Shown piece by piece: positions 1-11,370 of a DNA stretch of 64,000 bases (positions are counted from its first letter, which is position 1; each line of letters starts with the position of its first letter). Under the pieces are notes generated by a model. That model was not told the DNA's origin, did no database searches, and saw nothing but the letters and a program-made list of their open reading frames with translations. The DNA lies in contig CAJNDS010000009.1 in assembly GCA_905221605.1 (NCBI GenBank), positions 1 to 64,000 of the forward strand. The letters are read 5' to 3'. Both the position numbers and the translations under genes were made by a program. The DNA comes from Symbiodinium natans (lineage: Eukaryota > Sar > Dinophyceae > Suessiales > Symbiodiniaceae).

Positions 1-2140
1 AGTTTTAATAGTTTTAATAGTTTGAACTTTTAAAAAGCCTCCCAAACTATTAAAACTATTAAAAAGAAGCCTTTTTAATAGTTTTAATAGTTTTAATAGT
101 TTCAACTTTTAAAAAGCCTTCCAAACTATTAAAACTTTAAAAAAGAGAAGGCCTGGCCAGGAGATTCCTGAACTTTTAAAACTATTAAAACTTTAAAAAC
201 TTTCAAAACGATTAAAACTATTAAAACTTTTAAAAAGGCTGCCTTTTAATAGTTTTAATAGTTTTAATAATTTAAACTTTTAAAAAGCCTCCCAAACTAT
301 TAAAACTATTAAAAAGAAGCCTTTTTAATAGTTTTAATAGTTTTAATAGTTTTAATAGTTTTAATAGTTCTAAAAGTTTAAATAGTTTTAAAAGTTTTAA
401 AAGTTCAGGAATCTCCAGGCCAGGCCTTCTCCTTTTTAAAGTTTTAATAGTTTTAATAGTTTGAACTTTTAAAAAGCCTCCCAAACTATTGAAACTATTA
501 AAAAGAAGCAATTTTAATAGTTTTAATAGTTTTAATAGTTTTAAAAGTTTCAAAAGTTCAGGAATCTCCAGGCCAGGCCTTCTCCTTTTTAAAGTTTTAA
601 TAGTTTTAATAGTTTCAACTTTTAAAAAGCCTCCCAAACTATTAAAACTATTAAAAAGAAGCCTTTTTAATAGTTTTAATAGTTTTAATAGTTTTAAATA
701 GTTTTAATAGTTTTAATAGTTTTAAAAGTTTTAAAGGTTTTAAAAGTTCGGGAATCTCCAGGCCAGGCCTTTGCCTTTTTAAAGTTTCAATAGTTTTAAT
801 AGTTTGAACTTTTAAAAGGCCTCCCAAACTATTAAAACTATTAAAAAGAAGCCTTTTTAATGGTTTTAATAGTTCTAATAGTTTTAATAGTTTCAACTTT
901 TAAAAAGCCTTCCAAACTATTAAAACTTTAAAAAAGAGAAGGCCTGGCCAGGAGATTCCTGAACTTTTAAAACTTTTAAAACTTTTAAAACTATTAAAAC
1001 TATTAAAACTTTTAAAAAGGCTTCCTTTTAATAGTTTTAATAGTTTTAATAGTTTGAACTTTTAAAAAGCCTCCCAAACTATTAAAACTATTAAAAAGAA
1101 GCCTTTTTAATAGTTTTAATAGTTTTAATAGTTTTAAAAGTTTTAATAGTTTTAAAAGTTCAGGAATCTCCTGGCCAGGCCTTCTCTTTTTCAAATTTTT
1201 AATAGTTTGGGAGGCTTTTTAAAAGTTGAAACTATTAAAACTATTAAAACTATTAAAACTATTAAAACTATAAAAGAGGCTTCTTTTTAATAGTTTTAAT
1301 AGTTTGGGAGGCTTTTTAAAAGTTCAAACTATTAAAACTATTGAAACTTTAAAAAGGCAAAGGCCTGGCCTGGACATTCCCGAACTTTTAAAACTTTTAA
1401 AACTTTTAAAACTATTAAAACTATTAAAACAATTAAACTATTAAAACTATTTAAAACGATTAAAACTATTAAAAAGGCTTCTTTTTAATAGTTTTAATAG
1501 TTTGGGAGGCTTTTTAAAAGTTGAAACTATTAAAACTATTAAAACTTTAAAAAGGAGAAGGCCTGGCCTGGAGATTCCTGAACTTTTGAAACTTTTAAAA
1601 CTATTAAAACTATTAAAACTATTAAAACTATTAAAATTGCTTCTTTTAAATAGTTTCAATAGTTTGGGAGGCTTTTTAAAAGTTCAAACTATTAAAACTA
1701 TTAAAACTTTAAAAAGGAGAAGGCCTGGCCTGGAGATTCCTGAACTTTTAAAACTTTTAAAACTATTAAAACTATTAAAACTATTAAAACTATTAAACTA
1801 TTAAAACGGCTTCTTTTTAATAGTTTTAATAGTTTGGGAGGCTTTTTAACAGTTTAAACTATTAAAACTATTAAAACTATTAAAAGGCAGCCTTTTTACA
1901 AGTTTTAATAGTTTTAAAAGTTTTAAAAGTTTTAATAGTTTTAAAAGTTCAGGAATCTCCTGGCCAGGCCTTCTCTTTTTTAAAGTTTTAATAGTTTGGA
2001 AGGCGTTTTAAAAGTTGAAACTATTAAAACTATTAAAAAGGCTTCTTTTTCATAGTTTTAATAGTTTGGGAGGCTTTTTAAAAGTTCAAACTATTAAAAC
2101 TATTAAAACTTTAAAAAGGAGAAGGCCTGGCCTGGAGATT
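1..2140. repeat. 2.1-kb near-perfect palindrome within the satellite
   Basis: The left half is the reverse complement of the right half around a centre near 1066-1072. Diagnostic private variants match across the centre: the module with GCCTTTGCC at 768-776 pairs with GGCAAAGGC at 1357-1365; the ACTATTGAAACTTT variant is shared; the double-core segment 272-637 pairs with 1502-1804; the core at 150-170 pairs with 1947-1975. The cores at 940-965 and 1160-1185 lie just outside the centre. Either a real inverted duplication of the satellite or a fold-back assembly artefact. Confidence 0.8.
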
Positions 2141-3600
2141 CCTGAACTTTTAAAACTATTAAAACTATTAAAACTATTAAAACTATTAAAACTATTAAAA
2201 CTATTAAAACTATTAAAACTATTAAAACTATTAAAACTATTAAAACTATTAAAACTATTAAAACTATTAAAAAGGCTTCTTTTTCATAGTTTTAATAGTT
2301 TGGGAGGCTTTTTAAAAGTTCAAACTATTAAAACTATTAAAACAATTAAAAGGAAGCCTTTTTAAAAGTTTTAATAGTTTTAATAGTTTTAAAAGTTTTA
2401 ATAGTTTTAATAGTTGCAAAAGTTCAGGAATCTCCTGGTCAGGCCTTCTCTTTTTAATGTTTCAATAGTTTGAAAGGCTTTTTTAAAGTTGAAACTATTA
2501 AAACTATTAAAACTATTAAAAAGGCTTTTTTTTAATAGTTTTAATAGTTTGGGAGGCTTTTTAAAAGTTGAAACTATTAAAACTATTAAAACTTTAAAAA
2601 GTAGAAAGCCTGGCCTGGAGATTCCTGAACTTTTAAAACTTTTAAACTATTAAAACTATTAAAACTATTAAAAATGCTTCATTTTAATAGTTTTAATAGT
2701 TTGGGCGGCTTTAAGTTCAAACTATTAAAACTATTGAAACTTTAAGAAGGAGAAGGCCTGGCCTGGAGATTCCTGAACTTTTAAAACTTTTAAACTATTA
2801 AAACTATTAAAACTATTAAAACTATTAAAAAGGCTTCTTATTAATAGTTTTAATAGTTTGAGAGGCTTTTTAAAAGTTCAAAATATTAAAACTATTAAAA
2901 CTATTAAAAGGAAGCCTTTTTAAAAGTTTTAATAGTTTTAATCGTTTTAATAGTTTTAAAAGTTTTAATAGTTTTAAAAGTTCAGGAATCTCCTGGCCAG
3001 GCCTTCTCTTTTTTAAATTTCTAATAGTTTGGGAGGCTTTTTAAAAGTTGAAACTATTAAAACTATTAAAACTATTAAAAATGCTTCTTTTTAATAGTTT
3101 TAATAGTTCGGGAGGCTTTTTAAAAGTTCAAACTATTAAAACTATTAAAACTTTAAAAAGGAGAAGGCCTGGCCTGGAGATTCCTGAACTTTTAAAACTT
3201 TTAAAACTATTAAAACTATTAAAACTATTAAAACTATTAAAACTATTAAAACTATTAAAAAGGCTTCTTTTTAATAGTTTTAATAGTTTGGGAGGCTTTT
3301 TAAAAGTTCAAACTATTAAAACTATTAAAACTATTAAAAGGAAGCCTTTTTAAAAGTTTTAATAGTTTTAATAGTTTTAATAGTTTTAATAGTTTTAAAA
3401 GTTTTAATAGTTTTAAAAGTTCAGGAATCTCCTGGCCAGGCCTTCTCTTTGTAAAGTTTTAATAGTTCGGAAGGCTTTTTAAAAGTTGAAACTATTAAAA
3501 CTATTAAAACTATTAAAAATGCTTCTTTTTAATAGTTTTAATAGTTTCGGAGGCTTTTTAAAAATTCAAACTATTAAAACTATTAAAACTTTTAATACAG
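1..3600. repeat. AT-rich satellite array (9-mer ACTATTAAA plus longer modules)
   Basis: The array is built from runs of the 9-base unit ACTATTAAA (or its complement TTTAATAGT). These are punctuated by conserved modules: a TTTGGGAGGCTTTTTAAAAG block and a GC-rich core of the form GGCCTGGCCTGGAGATTCC. Core spacing is irregular (roughly 150-400 bp) and both orientations occur. Longest pure 9-mer run is about 2155-2270. Open frames here translate to Leu-Leu-Lys or Asn-Ser-Phe low-complexity peptides and are not genes. The array ends at about 3595, next to a dinucleotide/tetranucleotide microsatellite, and probably continues left of the window. Confidence 0.95.
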
Positions 3601-3636
3601 AAAGCAGCCATGTCAAATAGTACATAGAGGTTCCTC

Positions 3637-3718
3637 TTACATACATACATACATACGTACGTACGTACGTACGTACGTACGTACGTACGTACGTACATAC
3701 ATACATACATACATATAT
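3637..3718. repeat. Tetranucleotide microsatellite (ATAC)n(GTAC)n(ATAC)n
   Basis: A block of CATA units changes to about nine GTAC units and back to CATA, followed by a GT/AT dinucleotide run to about 3760. It marks the edge of the satellite. Confidence 0.95.
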
Positions 3719-3760
3719 GTGTGTGTGTGTATGTGCATATCTCTATATATATATATGTAA

Positions 3761-4099
3761 GTATACGCTTTCTGCATCTGCATCATCGCCAGCTTCGTTG
3801 TCACCGGCGCAGTCCTCCCCATCTGCCCCCCCCCCCCCCTCTAGCTGTTAAAGGAAGCCGTTCCTTCAGGTGCACAAGAGCCCCGTGGACAGTGTGCCTT
3901 GGCAAGACATCTTTTTCGTGCAGCCCCAGCACGTGGATTTGGGATTTCACAGGCAGCCTTGTTTCCAGATGCTGGTCACTTCTTGGGTACACTAACTATC
4001 GGGCCCTGTAGTTTAGGAACCCGGAATGGACCATAACTTAGAGAAGTGCCCACTGTAGATACGTCGTTGGAGTGCTCCGGACCGTCAGCTGCTGCAGCA
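3761..4099. other. Anonymous spacer
   Basis: Mixed-composition sequence with a 13-base C run at 3828-3840. A 96-residue frame crosses the microsatellite and the C run; no motif or splice-consistent exon could be supported. Confidence 0.5.
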
Positions 4100-4146
4100 A
4101 ACCCTAAACCCTAAACCCTAAACCCTAAACCCTAAACCCTAAACCC
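4100..4146 (-). repeat. Interstitial telomeric repeat (CCCTAAA), about 6 units
   Basis: First clear telomeric tract. The minus strand reads TTTAGGG, the plant/dinoflagellate-type telomere unit. It is flanked by unrelated sequence, so it is interstitial. Confidence 0.95.
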
Positions 4147-4246
4147 GCTTGAGAGCTCGACGCATGTGGCACAGGCCCCTGGAATGTGGTCAGACTTGGT
4201 CGACAAGCCTGGAACAGTCGGATTCTGCTTCTGACTCAGCATCTGA

Positions 4247-4348
4247 CTTACTTCTCCAACAGCTGAGCTTTAAGCTTTTTGGGTTTCCGTATTTAGTAGG
4301 AATAATAAAGTTTAACGTTTCTTCTCCCTTGGTTATTGGAGAAGTAAG
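4247..4348. mobile_element. Foldback element family F (MITE/introner-like)
   Basis: Terminal inverted repeat CTTACTTCTCCAA ... TTGGAGAAGTAAG, with a conserved middle (TTTAGTAGGAATA, AAAGTTTAAC). Other copies lie at 14475-14589 and 29918-30018. No coding capacity. Confidence 0.85.
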
Positions 4349-5570
4349 CTGAGGTTGCATACCGTAGTCACTGGTCTTCGTGGACATTCGGGCCTTGTGC
4401 GTTAGGGTCGTGGCATAGAGGATCTTGCTACACTGCTACGCCGCAGGCCTTGTTTTTGCCAACGGAAATCTTTGGCAGAGATTGGCTCCAGGCTCATTGC
4501 AGGGTCTCAAATCTGATTCTGTGTAATTATGGGGATTTGTGTGAATTCGTGGTTCGTTTCGGCTATATACGTGGACCCAGAAGGGACCTGCATTTTGGAA
4601 GTGCCGTCTGAACCCTAAGCGCGCAAGGCGGGGGAACGACAACCCTAAACCGTACAGTAAACACTACACCCCTCAACCCTCAACCCTGGTAACAGTAGGG
4701 TTTAGGGTTTTTGGGTTTAGGGTTTAGGCTCCTAAACCCTAAGTCCTAAACCCTAAATCATCTACTAGTTGGGCTAGGCTACTCTCTTCCTGGGGGCCAA
4801 CTGTTTAGGGTTTAAGGTTAATGAACCCTAAAACTGGGGTCATATACCAAAACTATTATGAGAGGTCGGAGGTCTAGTCGCCTGAGTCGGGGCCCCCCCG
4901 GGAGAGCTTCAAACCTTGTTTGTGATTCTTCAGCTTTTGGTGATCTCGTGGCGGGCTTGGATGAGTGTGTTTCTGTGGGCCAGCGGTGCCGGTCCTAAAC
5001 CCTAAACCCTAAACCCTAAACCTTCGGCGGCACTGTTGGCCCTGCTGGAGGTGCTTGCTCGGCTGCCTTCGGTGGCTGCATTGCTTTGTCATAGTTGGGT
5101 ACTATCTTACATTTGTAAGGGTACTTAAACCCAATAAGGAATAAAACATCAAATTTGTCATATTATCCCAACCATGAACTAGATTGCTGGCCGTGCTGGC
5201 TGTCCCTGTGGTTGAAGCGTTGGCGGCACCATTGCTGGCCTTGCGGGCTGTACCTCTGTGACTTGTTGTGGTATGTTTCGGTTGTATTTGCCCATCCTTT
5301 GGGGTACGAAGTTTTTGCGGTACTGATGCGAACAACCGTGAAGGCTAGTACAGCTGGAAGTCGCCATTTGTAGCAATCTCCCCGCGAATAGAAGTGAGTA
5401 TTGCCCTGCAGTACCGTCAGCTACGCGACCCGTTTACATACATATACATACATATGCCTTATACAGTCCCAAACCCTGAACCCTTCCCTGGTCGGTCTTT
5501 CTCACCCCTCACCCCAAGTGGTCCTCATGTGGTACATAGAGTGCGGCTCCCCCCCAAATTTAAACTCAGT

Positions 5571-5669
5571 AGGCCCTTGGGACATTTTACATTTTTCCTT
5601 ATTGGTTTAAGAGGATCATATTCAGGAAGATTTTTCAGAGGGTCTTACGGGCCATCCCAGTAAACTCAG
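5571..5669 (+). mobile_element. Foldback/introner family C copy with 9-bp target duplication
   Basis: An 81-bp element beginning TAGGCCCTTGGGACATTT and ending GGGCCATCCCAG, flanked on both sides by the identical nonamer TAAACTCAG (5571-5579 and 5661-5669). The termini TAGGCCC and GGGCCATCC(C/T)AG are weakly inverted. The right end supplies an AG acceptor-like terminus. Confidence 0.85.
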
Positions 5670-5766
5670 ATTGAGAGGGAGCTGTCCAATGCTGGTTGTC
5701 TGGAAGTATTCCAGCAACACCTGCCCGAAGTTTTGAACACTTGCCCAACATCCCAGCACGGCTGCA

Positions 5767-5826
5767 GGGTTTAGGGTTTAGGGTTGAGGGTTTAGGGTTT
5801 AGGGTTTAGGGTTTGGGGTTTAGGGT
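5767..5826 (+). repeat. ITS, TTTAGGG, about 8 units
   Basis: Forward TTTAGGG with minor variants (TTGAGGG, TTTGGGG). Confidence 0.95.
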
Positions 5827-5952
5827 AGTTACATGCTCCCTGAATATGGCCCCTTTACCTTCCCTACAGTGTTCTGAAGGATGGGTTTTTGGGTTGAAGA
5901 GTTCCCCTCTTAAGGGCCCATACTAGGGGACCATGCAACTGCCCTGAGACAC

Positions 5953-6060
5953 CTTAAACCCAAACACTAAATCCTAAACCCTAAACCCCAAACCTTCAAA
6001 CCCTAAACCCCAAACCCTAAACCCCAAACCCTCAAACCCCAAACCCTAAACCCTACACCC
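5953..6060 (-). repeat. Degenerate ITS, CCCTAAA/CCCCAAA
   Basis: Reverse orientation. About half the units are CCCCAAA or CTCAAAC variants, so the tract looks old. Confidence 0.9.
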
Positions 6061-6171
6061 CTTGCGCGGGCCGAGGCGTTGAAGCCCGACGTCGCCTTGA
6101 AGTTGGGTTCCGGGGCTTGCCAGCTGCAGCCGCGCACCCATCTTGCTTCCCAAAAGCCCAATGTCGCTGAA

Positions 6172-6285
6172 AGGGTTTAGGGTTTAGGGTTTAGGGTTTA
6201 GGGTTTAGGGTTTAGGGTTTAGGGTTTAGGGTTTAGGGTTTAGGGTTAGGGTTTAAGGTTTAGGGTTTAGGGTTTAAAGGTTTAA
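6172..6285 (+). repeat. ITS, TTTAGGG, about 16 units
   Basis: Nearly perfect forward array with one 6-base unit, decaying at its right end into TTTAAAGG. Confidence 0.97.
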
Positions 6286-7583
6286 AAGGCTTACAGGAGC
6301 CCAATGTCCCCCTAAATTTAAGGAATGGTTTTAGGGTGTCAGGGGTTTAGGGCTTAGCTCAAGGCCCCAGTTGATTTGGGAATGTATAGGGTTTAGGGCT
6401 TTCGGGGTCTACAGTTTTTGAGGGCTTACGACTTTAATGGAGGGATATGCCAAAAAACGTCTTAAATCACAATAGGGATCTTTATATGACTTATAAGGCA
6501 TGTTCCTTAGACAAGGGGCATTGGGCTCTCTGGCTCTTTGATCCATTATACCCTTGACAGGGTTTTTTTGGCCCCACAGCTTCCAACCCCCCCTGAACCC
6601 TAACCCAAAACTCAAGGTTTAGGGTTTAGGGTTTAGCGTTTAGAAAAACCCCAAACACCAAACCACAAGACTGGTGGCAAAAAGCCCTGAACCACTCAAC
6701 CCTACATGCCATGCCCCTGGCACAGAGCCCGGCTCTGCGATTTCTTCTGGGGAGGATCTTATAGTTGGGCCTTGCCCCGCAAATTTCAGCCCCGCTCCTG
6801 AAATACCAACTTGGTTGAGGGTTTAGGGTTTAGGGTTTTAGGCAGACATCACTCTTTGTAGCTTTTCGTGCGGCAGTGGTCAGTGTTTTTGCCATAGGGG
6901 CACAGTTACAATTCTGGGCAGTGGCTGCAAAGCGCTTTATGGTTTTCAGGGTGACTAGTGAGGACTCGCGCGCGAACTTGCCGGTTCAAGGCCAGGGAAC
7001 CCCATGGAAAGATTCCATCTGCCCACCCTAAACCCTAAACCCACATGGTGAAATAGACCCCCCTGGCTATGTCAACAACTCGTCGCATACAGAGATCCAC
7101 CCCCCAACTTTCTACAACATGAGCAGTATCCCTAAACCCGAAGCTTCCCTATAAGATCGAAACTCTGGCCCTTAGGCCCCAACTCTACAAACTTCTCACC
7201 GTATACCTGGTACACTTTTACGTACCCTGAGGGCTTAGGGTTCAGGGTTTAGGGTTTATAGACTTCACAATACCAGCTAAGGAACGTACCTCAAGAGACT
7301 TCTCAGCAAGTCCAAGACCCCTGTGAATCATATAAGGTTCCCTAAATTGGGTCCTTTTTTGGTTTAGGGTTTAGGGTTTAGGGTTTAGGGTGCCGCCTTA
7401 TGATGGGTACCCCAAAGGGACCCTATTTCGAGAACTGCCCATACAAGCTTCCCGATTATCATTTCAGGACTCCTTAAAAAAAGGGGCATTGGGCTCTTTG
7501 GGTACCAACTAAGGAATGCACCCAATCTCTTAACTTAGACTGCATAGGTATCCTGTTTCCCTGAACCTTATTGGGATTTAAGA

Positions 7584-7634
7584 GCCCTAAGCCCTAAGCC
7601 CTAAGCCCTAAACCCTAAACCCTAAACCCTAAAC
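7584..7634 (-). repeat. ITS, CCCTAAG then CCCTAAA
   Basis: Four CCCTAAG variant units pass into four canonical units. Confidence 0.93.
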
Positions 7635-7709
7635 CGCCGACATTCTCTCCCTGTAATGTGTAGCAAGTCTACGGCGCTTTCGGGGGGCCATGGTGCGGAG
7701 GTGCCGGCA

Positions 7710-7785
7710 GCTGGGCTTATTGGGGGTTTAGGGTTTAGGGTTTAGGGTTTAGGGTTTAGGGTTTAGGGCTGCTGGGCTTATAGGG
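7710..7785 (+). repeat. ITS (TTTAGGG x6) flanked by a 15-bp direct repeat
   Basis: The tract 7724-7768 lies between GCTGGGCTTATTGGG (7710-7724) and GCTGGGCTTATAGGG (7771-7785), 14 of 15 identical. This looks like a target-site-type duplication. Confidence 0.85.
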
Positions 7786-7829
7786 CTCAGGATCATGCGA
7801 GGGTTCTTAGGGGCTCTGAGGGGTTCTTC

Positions 7830-7938
7830 GGGTTAGGGTTAGGGTTGAGGTTTAGGGCTTAGGGTTTAGGGTTTAGGGTTAGGGTGTAGGGTTTAGGGTT
7901 TAGGGTTTAGGTCTAGGGTTTAGGGTTTATTGTTTAGG
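7830..7938 (+). repeat. ITS, TTTAGGG, about 15 units with variants
   Basis: Forward array mixed with TTAGGG, TTTAGGT and GTAGGG variants. Confidence 0.93.
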
Positions 7939-8127
7939 GTCTCCACGTCATGTTGAGAGAGGGCCTGAGAAGAAGGATCCAAGTGACTGCGTGCGAGGCG
8001 AGTTGACCATAGATAGAGCAACTTCCGCCCCTAAACCCTAAATCCTGGCCCCATCTACATCTGCTTGTCTTCACACTCGCCCGAGCATCACCTTTTCAGC
8101 TCAACCAGACGCAACTTTCAGCCTGCT

Positions 8128-8234
8128 AGGGTTTAGGGTTTAGGGTTTAGGGTTTAGGGTTTAGGGTTTAGGGTTTAGGGGTTAGGGTTTAGGGTTTAGG
8201 GTTTAGGGTTTAGGGTTTAGGGTTTAGGGTTAGG
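8128..8234 (+). repeat. ITS, TTTAGGG, about 15 units
   Basis: Forward array with one single-base insertion. Confidence 0.97.
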
Positions 8235-8388
8235 AAGTTCATTAAATCGCACCCTGCACCAGCATGAGGCACAGCAGATCTGGCCTGTCGCATGCTGTGC
8301 TGGCGGCGGCGCTGGCCGCTTCGTGAGCACAAAATTTCCTGCAACAAGTTTTCATGCCCAAGGCCCTCAACTTTAAGGGATGCTACTG

Positions 8389-8459
8389 GGGTTTAGGGTT
8401 TAGGGTTTCGGGTTTAGGGTTTAGGGTTTAGGGTTTAGGGTTAGGGTTTAGGGTTTAAG
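8389..8459 (+). repeat. ITS, TTTAGGG, about 10 units
   Basis: Forward array with a TTTCGGG and a TTAGGG variant. Confidence 0.95.
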
Positions 8460-8628
8460 GCTCCTGCTCAAGATCCATCACCCAAACTTTTGCGTGCTGC
8501 AAACGGACGTCCGAATTCGAAAAGCCTCCTGCCGCCGCTACTGGGTAAGAGAAGCCACCTACCTGAACCTTCAAGGTGCCGCCAGCAAGGATGGCCTCCA
8601 ACCCCACATACTTTAAGGGATTCTAGCA

Positions 8629-8736
8629 GGGTTTAGGGTTTAGGGTTTAGGGTTTAGGGTGTAGGGGTTAGGGTTTAGGGTTTAGGGTTTAGGGCTTAGG
8701 GTTTAGGGTTTAGGGTTTAGGGTTTAGGGTTTAGGG
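8629..8736 (+). repeat. ITS, TTTAGGG, about 15 units
   Basis: Forward array with a GTAGGGG interruption. Confidence 0.97.
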
Positions 8737-8941
8737 CTCTGGGACTCTACCTCAGACCCCTAAGGTTGTATGCTTGGGTTTGGGGACCCCCTTTTTTTCC
8801 GATCCTCTAAGGGCACACAAGGGCCGTGTTCGGAGGATTTTAAGGGACGCCCATAGAAGGTACATCCTTAGAGGCCCAAGTTTGACTCCAACTTGAACTC
8901 TGAGGGCAATCACCTGGTCCCTCTAGATGGTCCCTTGGCTC

Positions 8942-9077
8942 AGGGTTTAGGGTTTAGGGTTTAGGGTTTAGGGTTTAGGGTTTAGGGTTCTGAAGTATGG
9001 GCCCTTGGGTGTTATAGGGTATATGAGGGGTATATCAGGTGTTCACCAAATCATGGGCCCATGTTGAGTGACCATGA
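8942..9077. repeat. ITS (TTTAGGG x7) abutting a family I element
   Basis: Canonical forward tract at 8942-8989, immediately followed by a copy of repeat family I (GAAGTATGGGCCCTTGGG ... GGGTATATGAGGGGTAT). Related family I copies are at 10846-10923 and 51923-52033. Confidence 0.85.
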
Positions 9078-9339
9078 AACCATCCTAAGCACAGAGTATT
9101 ATGTGTTAAGGGTAGGCTGTCTACCCCAACCTCTAAAAGAAGATCCCTATAGCACTCATGCGAGAGTCATGTCTTATGTGCGATGCATGTGTTTTCCTAT
9201 CTTTTCTATGAGCAAGTATGCAGGGATTTTGGGTTTAGGCATTTAGGGCAAGCTTTGAAGTAGTTCAAAGTGTTTTAGCATGACTGAGGGCAGGGAAAAT
9301 GCATGCATCAACTCCCTAGCTCCCGATCCTCGTTGAGCA

Positions 9340-9395
9340 GGTGCCAGCCTTCCTCATGTCGGTTCCGCGGGCGTTGCAGCCTGGGCCGCATGAGA
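9340..9395 (+). CDS. Exon-like island, function unknown
   Basis: Open frame directly after GAGCAG|G reading VPAFLMSVPRALQPGPHE, with coding-like GC-rich third positions. It fits the AG|G acceptor rule seen in the better-supported genes downstream. No family recognised and no linked exon could be proved. Confidence 0.3.
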
Positions 9396-9400
9396 CCCCC

Positions 9401-9532
9401 TACTTGGAGGTTCATGGCACTTAGGAACTACTTATACCTGTACTTATAACCCACTTACAAGCCCCTTAAGTGCCCGAATATGGTTATAAGGACAGTTATA
9501 ATTGGTTAGGAAGTACCATGAACCTCCAAGTA
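9401..9532. mobile_element. Foldback element family A (132-bp MITE)
   Basis: Near-perfect palindrome: TACTTGGAGGTTCATGG at the left end mirrors CCATGAACCTCCAAGTA at the right end. The inverted repeat continues inward (TACTTATAAC versus GGTTATAAG) around a short CCCTTAAGTG centre. Other copies: 17591-17652 (right half), 28408-28567, 29477-29620, 35245-35386. Confidence 0.93.
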
Positions 9533-9837
9533 AACCCTAAGCCCAAAAGCGTGAAATGGCGAAGCCCTGAACAAGCCCCTTAAACCCTCAACCCTAAACC
9601 CTATAACCCTAAACCTTCATGCCGTTGCATGAAATTACAGGGTCCTTAAGGGTTAGGGTTTAGGGTTCAGGATTTAGGGTTTAGGGTTTTAGGAAATATA
9701 GGGTCCTGAAGGTGGGCGTATTCCTTATTGAAGGGGTATTGAGGGTATTAGTCTTTCTGGGCCGAAACATCATGAGATGCGGAGGTTATGTGGGGTTCAA
9801 GGGAGGTTGGTAACCCAAGATTCCCTAAGACACACAT

Positions 9838-9945
9838 GTATGTGTGCACATGTGTATATATACATATATATATATGTACATATGTATATTCCTATATACA
9901 TATGTAAATATATACATATACATATATTTACATATATGTATAGGT
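9838..9945. repeat. AT-rich TATA/CATA microsatellite
   Basis: Alternating ATATAC/TATGTA units. Frames across it give Tyr-Ile repeats and are not coding. Confidence 0.9.
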
Positions 9946-10627
9946 TTGTCTGCTTTGTAACCTAGACGATGGCCGGTGGGATTTCGTGTGCCCTGAGCCC
10001 GACCCCAAACATCCCAAGCCATTTTGAGTTTATAGGGCCCTGAGCCCCAACCCCGAAACCTCAGGGATTCCGAGCACAAGTTAAGGTATATCCCTAGACC
10101 CTAAAAGGGTGTAGCGTCGTTATGGAAGGGGCATTGCGCTTTCTGGGCTGTCCTAAAACCCGAAACCTAAACCCTAAACCCCCGAACCTCGTGAACCCCG
10201 TAGACGAAGGTTGGCGCCAGGCGGATGGGGGCCCACAGGGCGGCACGCCCAGATGCGAAGCTTGGTTTCAGGTGGGGGTTTAGGGTTTAGGATGTAGGGT
10301 TTTAGGGTTTACGAAAATAGAGGGGGACTATATTACCCCAAAAAGTAGGACTCCCTTATAATGAGGACCCCCATAAGGTACCCCCTGTTTTCGGAAACCC
10401 CCAGGTCTAAGCCTTGGTGCTGGCGGAGTTTAGTGTCTGGGTTTGTTGGGACTTTTCTTGGTTTGTGGTGCTTTGGATCAAGGGATTCGGATACCCCTTA
10501 AGGTTTTCCTTTTATTTCGCCTAATATGGCTCGTATCTTATATATATCTTAGGAATCCTTAAAAGGGCCCCAAACCCAAGGGCACAAACTTAGGGGTCCA
10601 AAGTAGAGTCGCAGGATTGGATGTGAA

Positions 10628-10698
10628 AGTTTAGGGTTTAGGGTTTAGGGTTAGGGTTTAGGGTTTAGGGTTTAGGGTGTAGGGTTTAGGGTTTAGGG
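10628..10698 (+). repeat. ITS, TTTAGGG, about 10 units
   Basis: Forward array with TTAGGG and GTAGGG variants. Confidence 0.95.
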
Positions 10699-10845
10699 GG
10701 CTTCAAGTGGAGTTTAGGGCTTTGCCTCAGGCACTGCTGGTTCTGTCGAGGGCCCATGTCCCTACATAGTAGATACTTCGGGATTCAAGTCTAATGGTGT
10801 TTATATCGGCCTTGATTTTGGTCCCTTACCTCCTTGAAATGGTTC

Positions 10846-10923
10846 TGAGGTATGGGCCCTTGGGTTTTAGAGGGTATATAAGGGGTCCCCCATACTAAGG
10901 GACCATGCAACTTCCATGAGATA
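10846..10923. mobile_element. Repeat family I copy
   Basis: Shares GTATGGGCCCTTGGG, GGGTATATAAGGGGT and GGGACCATGCAACTT blocks with 8990-9077, 51923-52033 and fragments near 5915, 29640 and 38570. The ends are not well defined. Confidence 0.6.
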
Positions 10924-11265
10924 AAACGGTTTTCATATATTCGCTTTAAGGCCCAAGTATATACTATATCGCTACATGGACCCTGAGGGGTTTAGGGGAG
11001 TATGATCAGGTTGTCAGAGAGGAGGTTGCGGAAGTTCATCAGCTTACAGTAGGTGATGAGTAGGCAACCTTAAACTTTGACCCAGAACCCCCCCCTAGAA
11101 CCCAACACCCTACACCCTAGACCCTAAACCCTAAACCCTCCCTTAAACCGCAAAGGTTACTCCTGCATAGAAACCCTAAGGCCTCCGAACCCGCAACCGC
11201 AAAATGACTTACTTCTTGTTTAGGGTTCAGGGTTTAGGGTTTAAGGTTCAGGGTAAAGTTGTACA

Positions 11266-11370
11266 GGGCCGTCTTGCAGAGAAAGAAAAAAGTATCGCAA
11301 GGCCACTTTATGCAGAACGACTAGAGTTTCTTCCAAGGCCCACGATGGCTGAGGGTGATGCGGTTGAGGG
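11266..11370 (+). CDS. Exon-like island, function unknown
   Basis: Follows GTACAG|G and stays open, reading GRLAEKEKSIARPLYAER then an acidic stretch (MAEGDAVEG). Composition is coding-like and differs from its surroundings. Not assigned to a family. Confidence 0.35.

Noticed and set aside
272-3353. Open frames with Leu-Leu-Lys or Asn-Ser-Phe repeats in the satellite
   Set aside because: They are translations of a 9-base repeat unit on both strands, with no non-repeat sequence.
3637-3822. Tyr-Ile/Thr-Tyr-Val repeat frames at microsatellites (also 9.8, 28.3, 38.9, 53.4 kb)
   Set aside because: Simple-sequence translation only.
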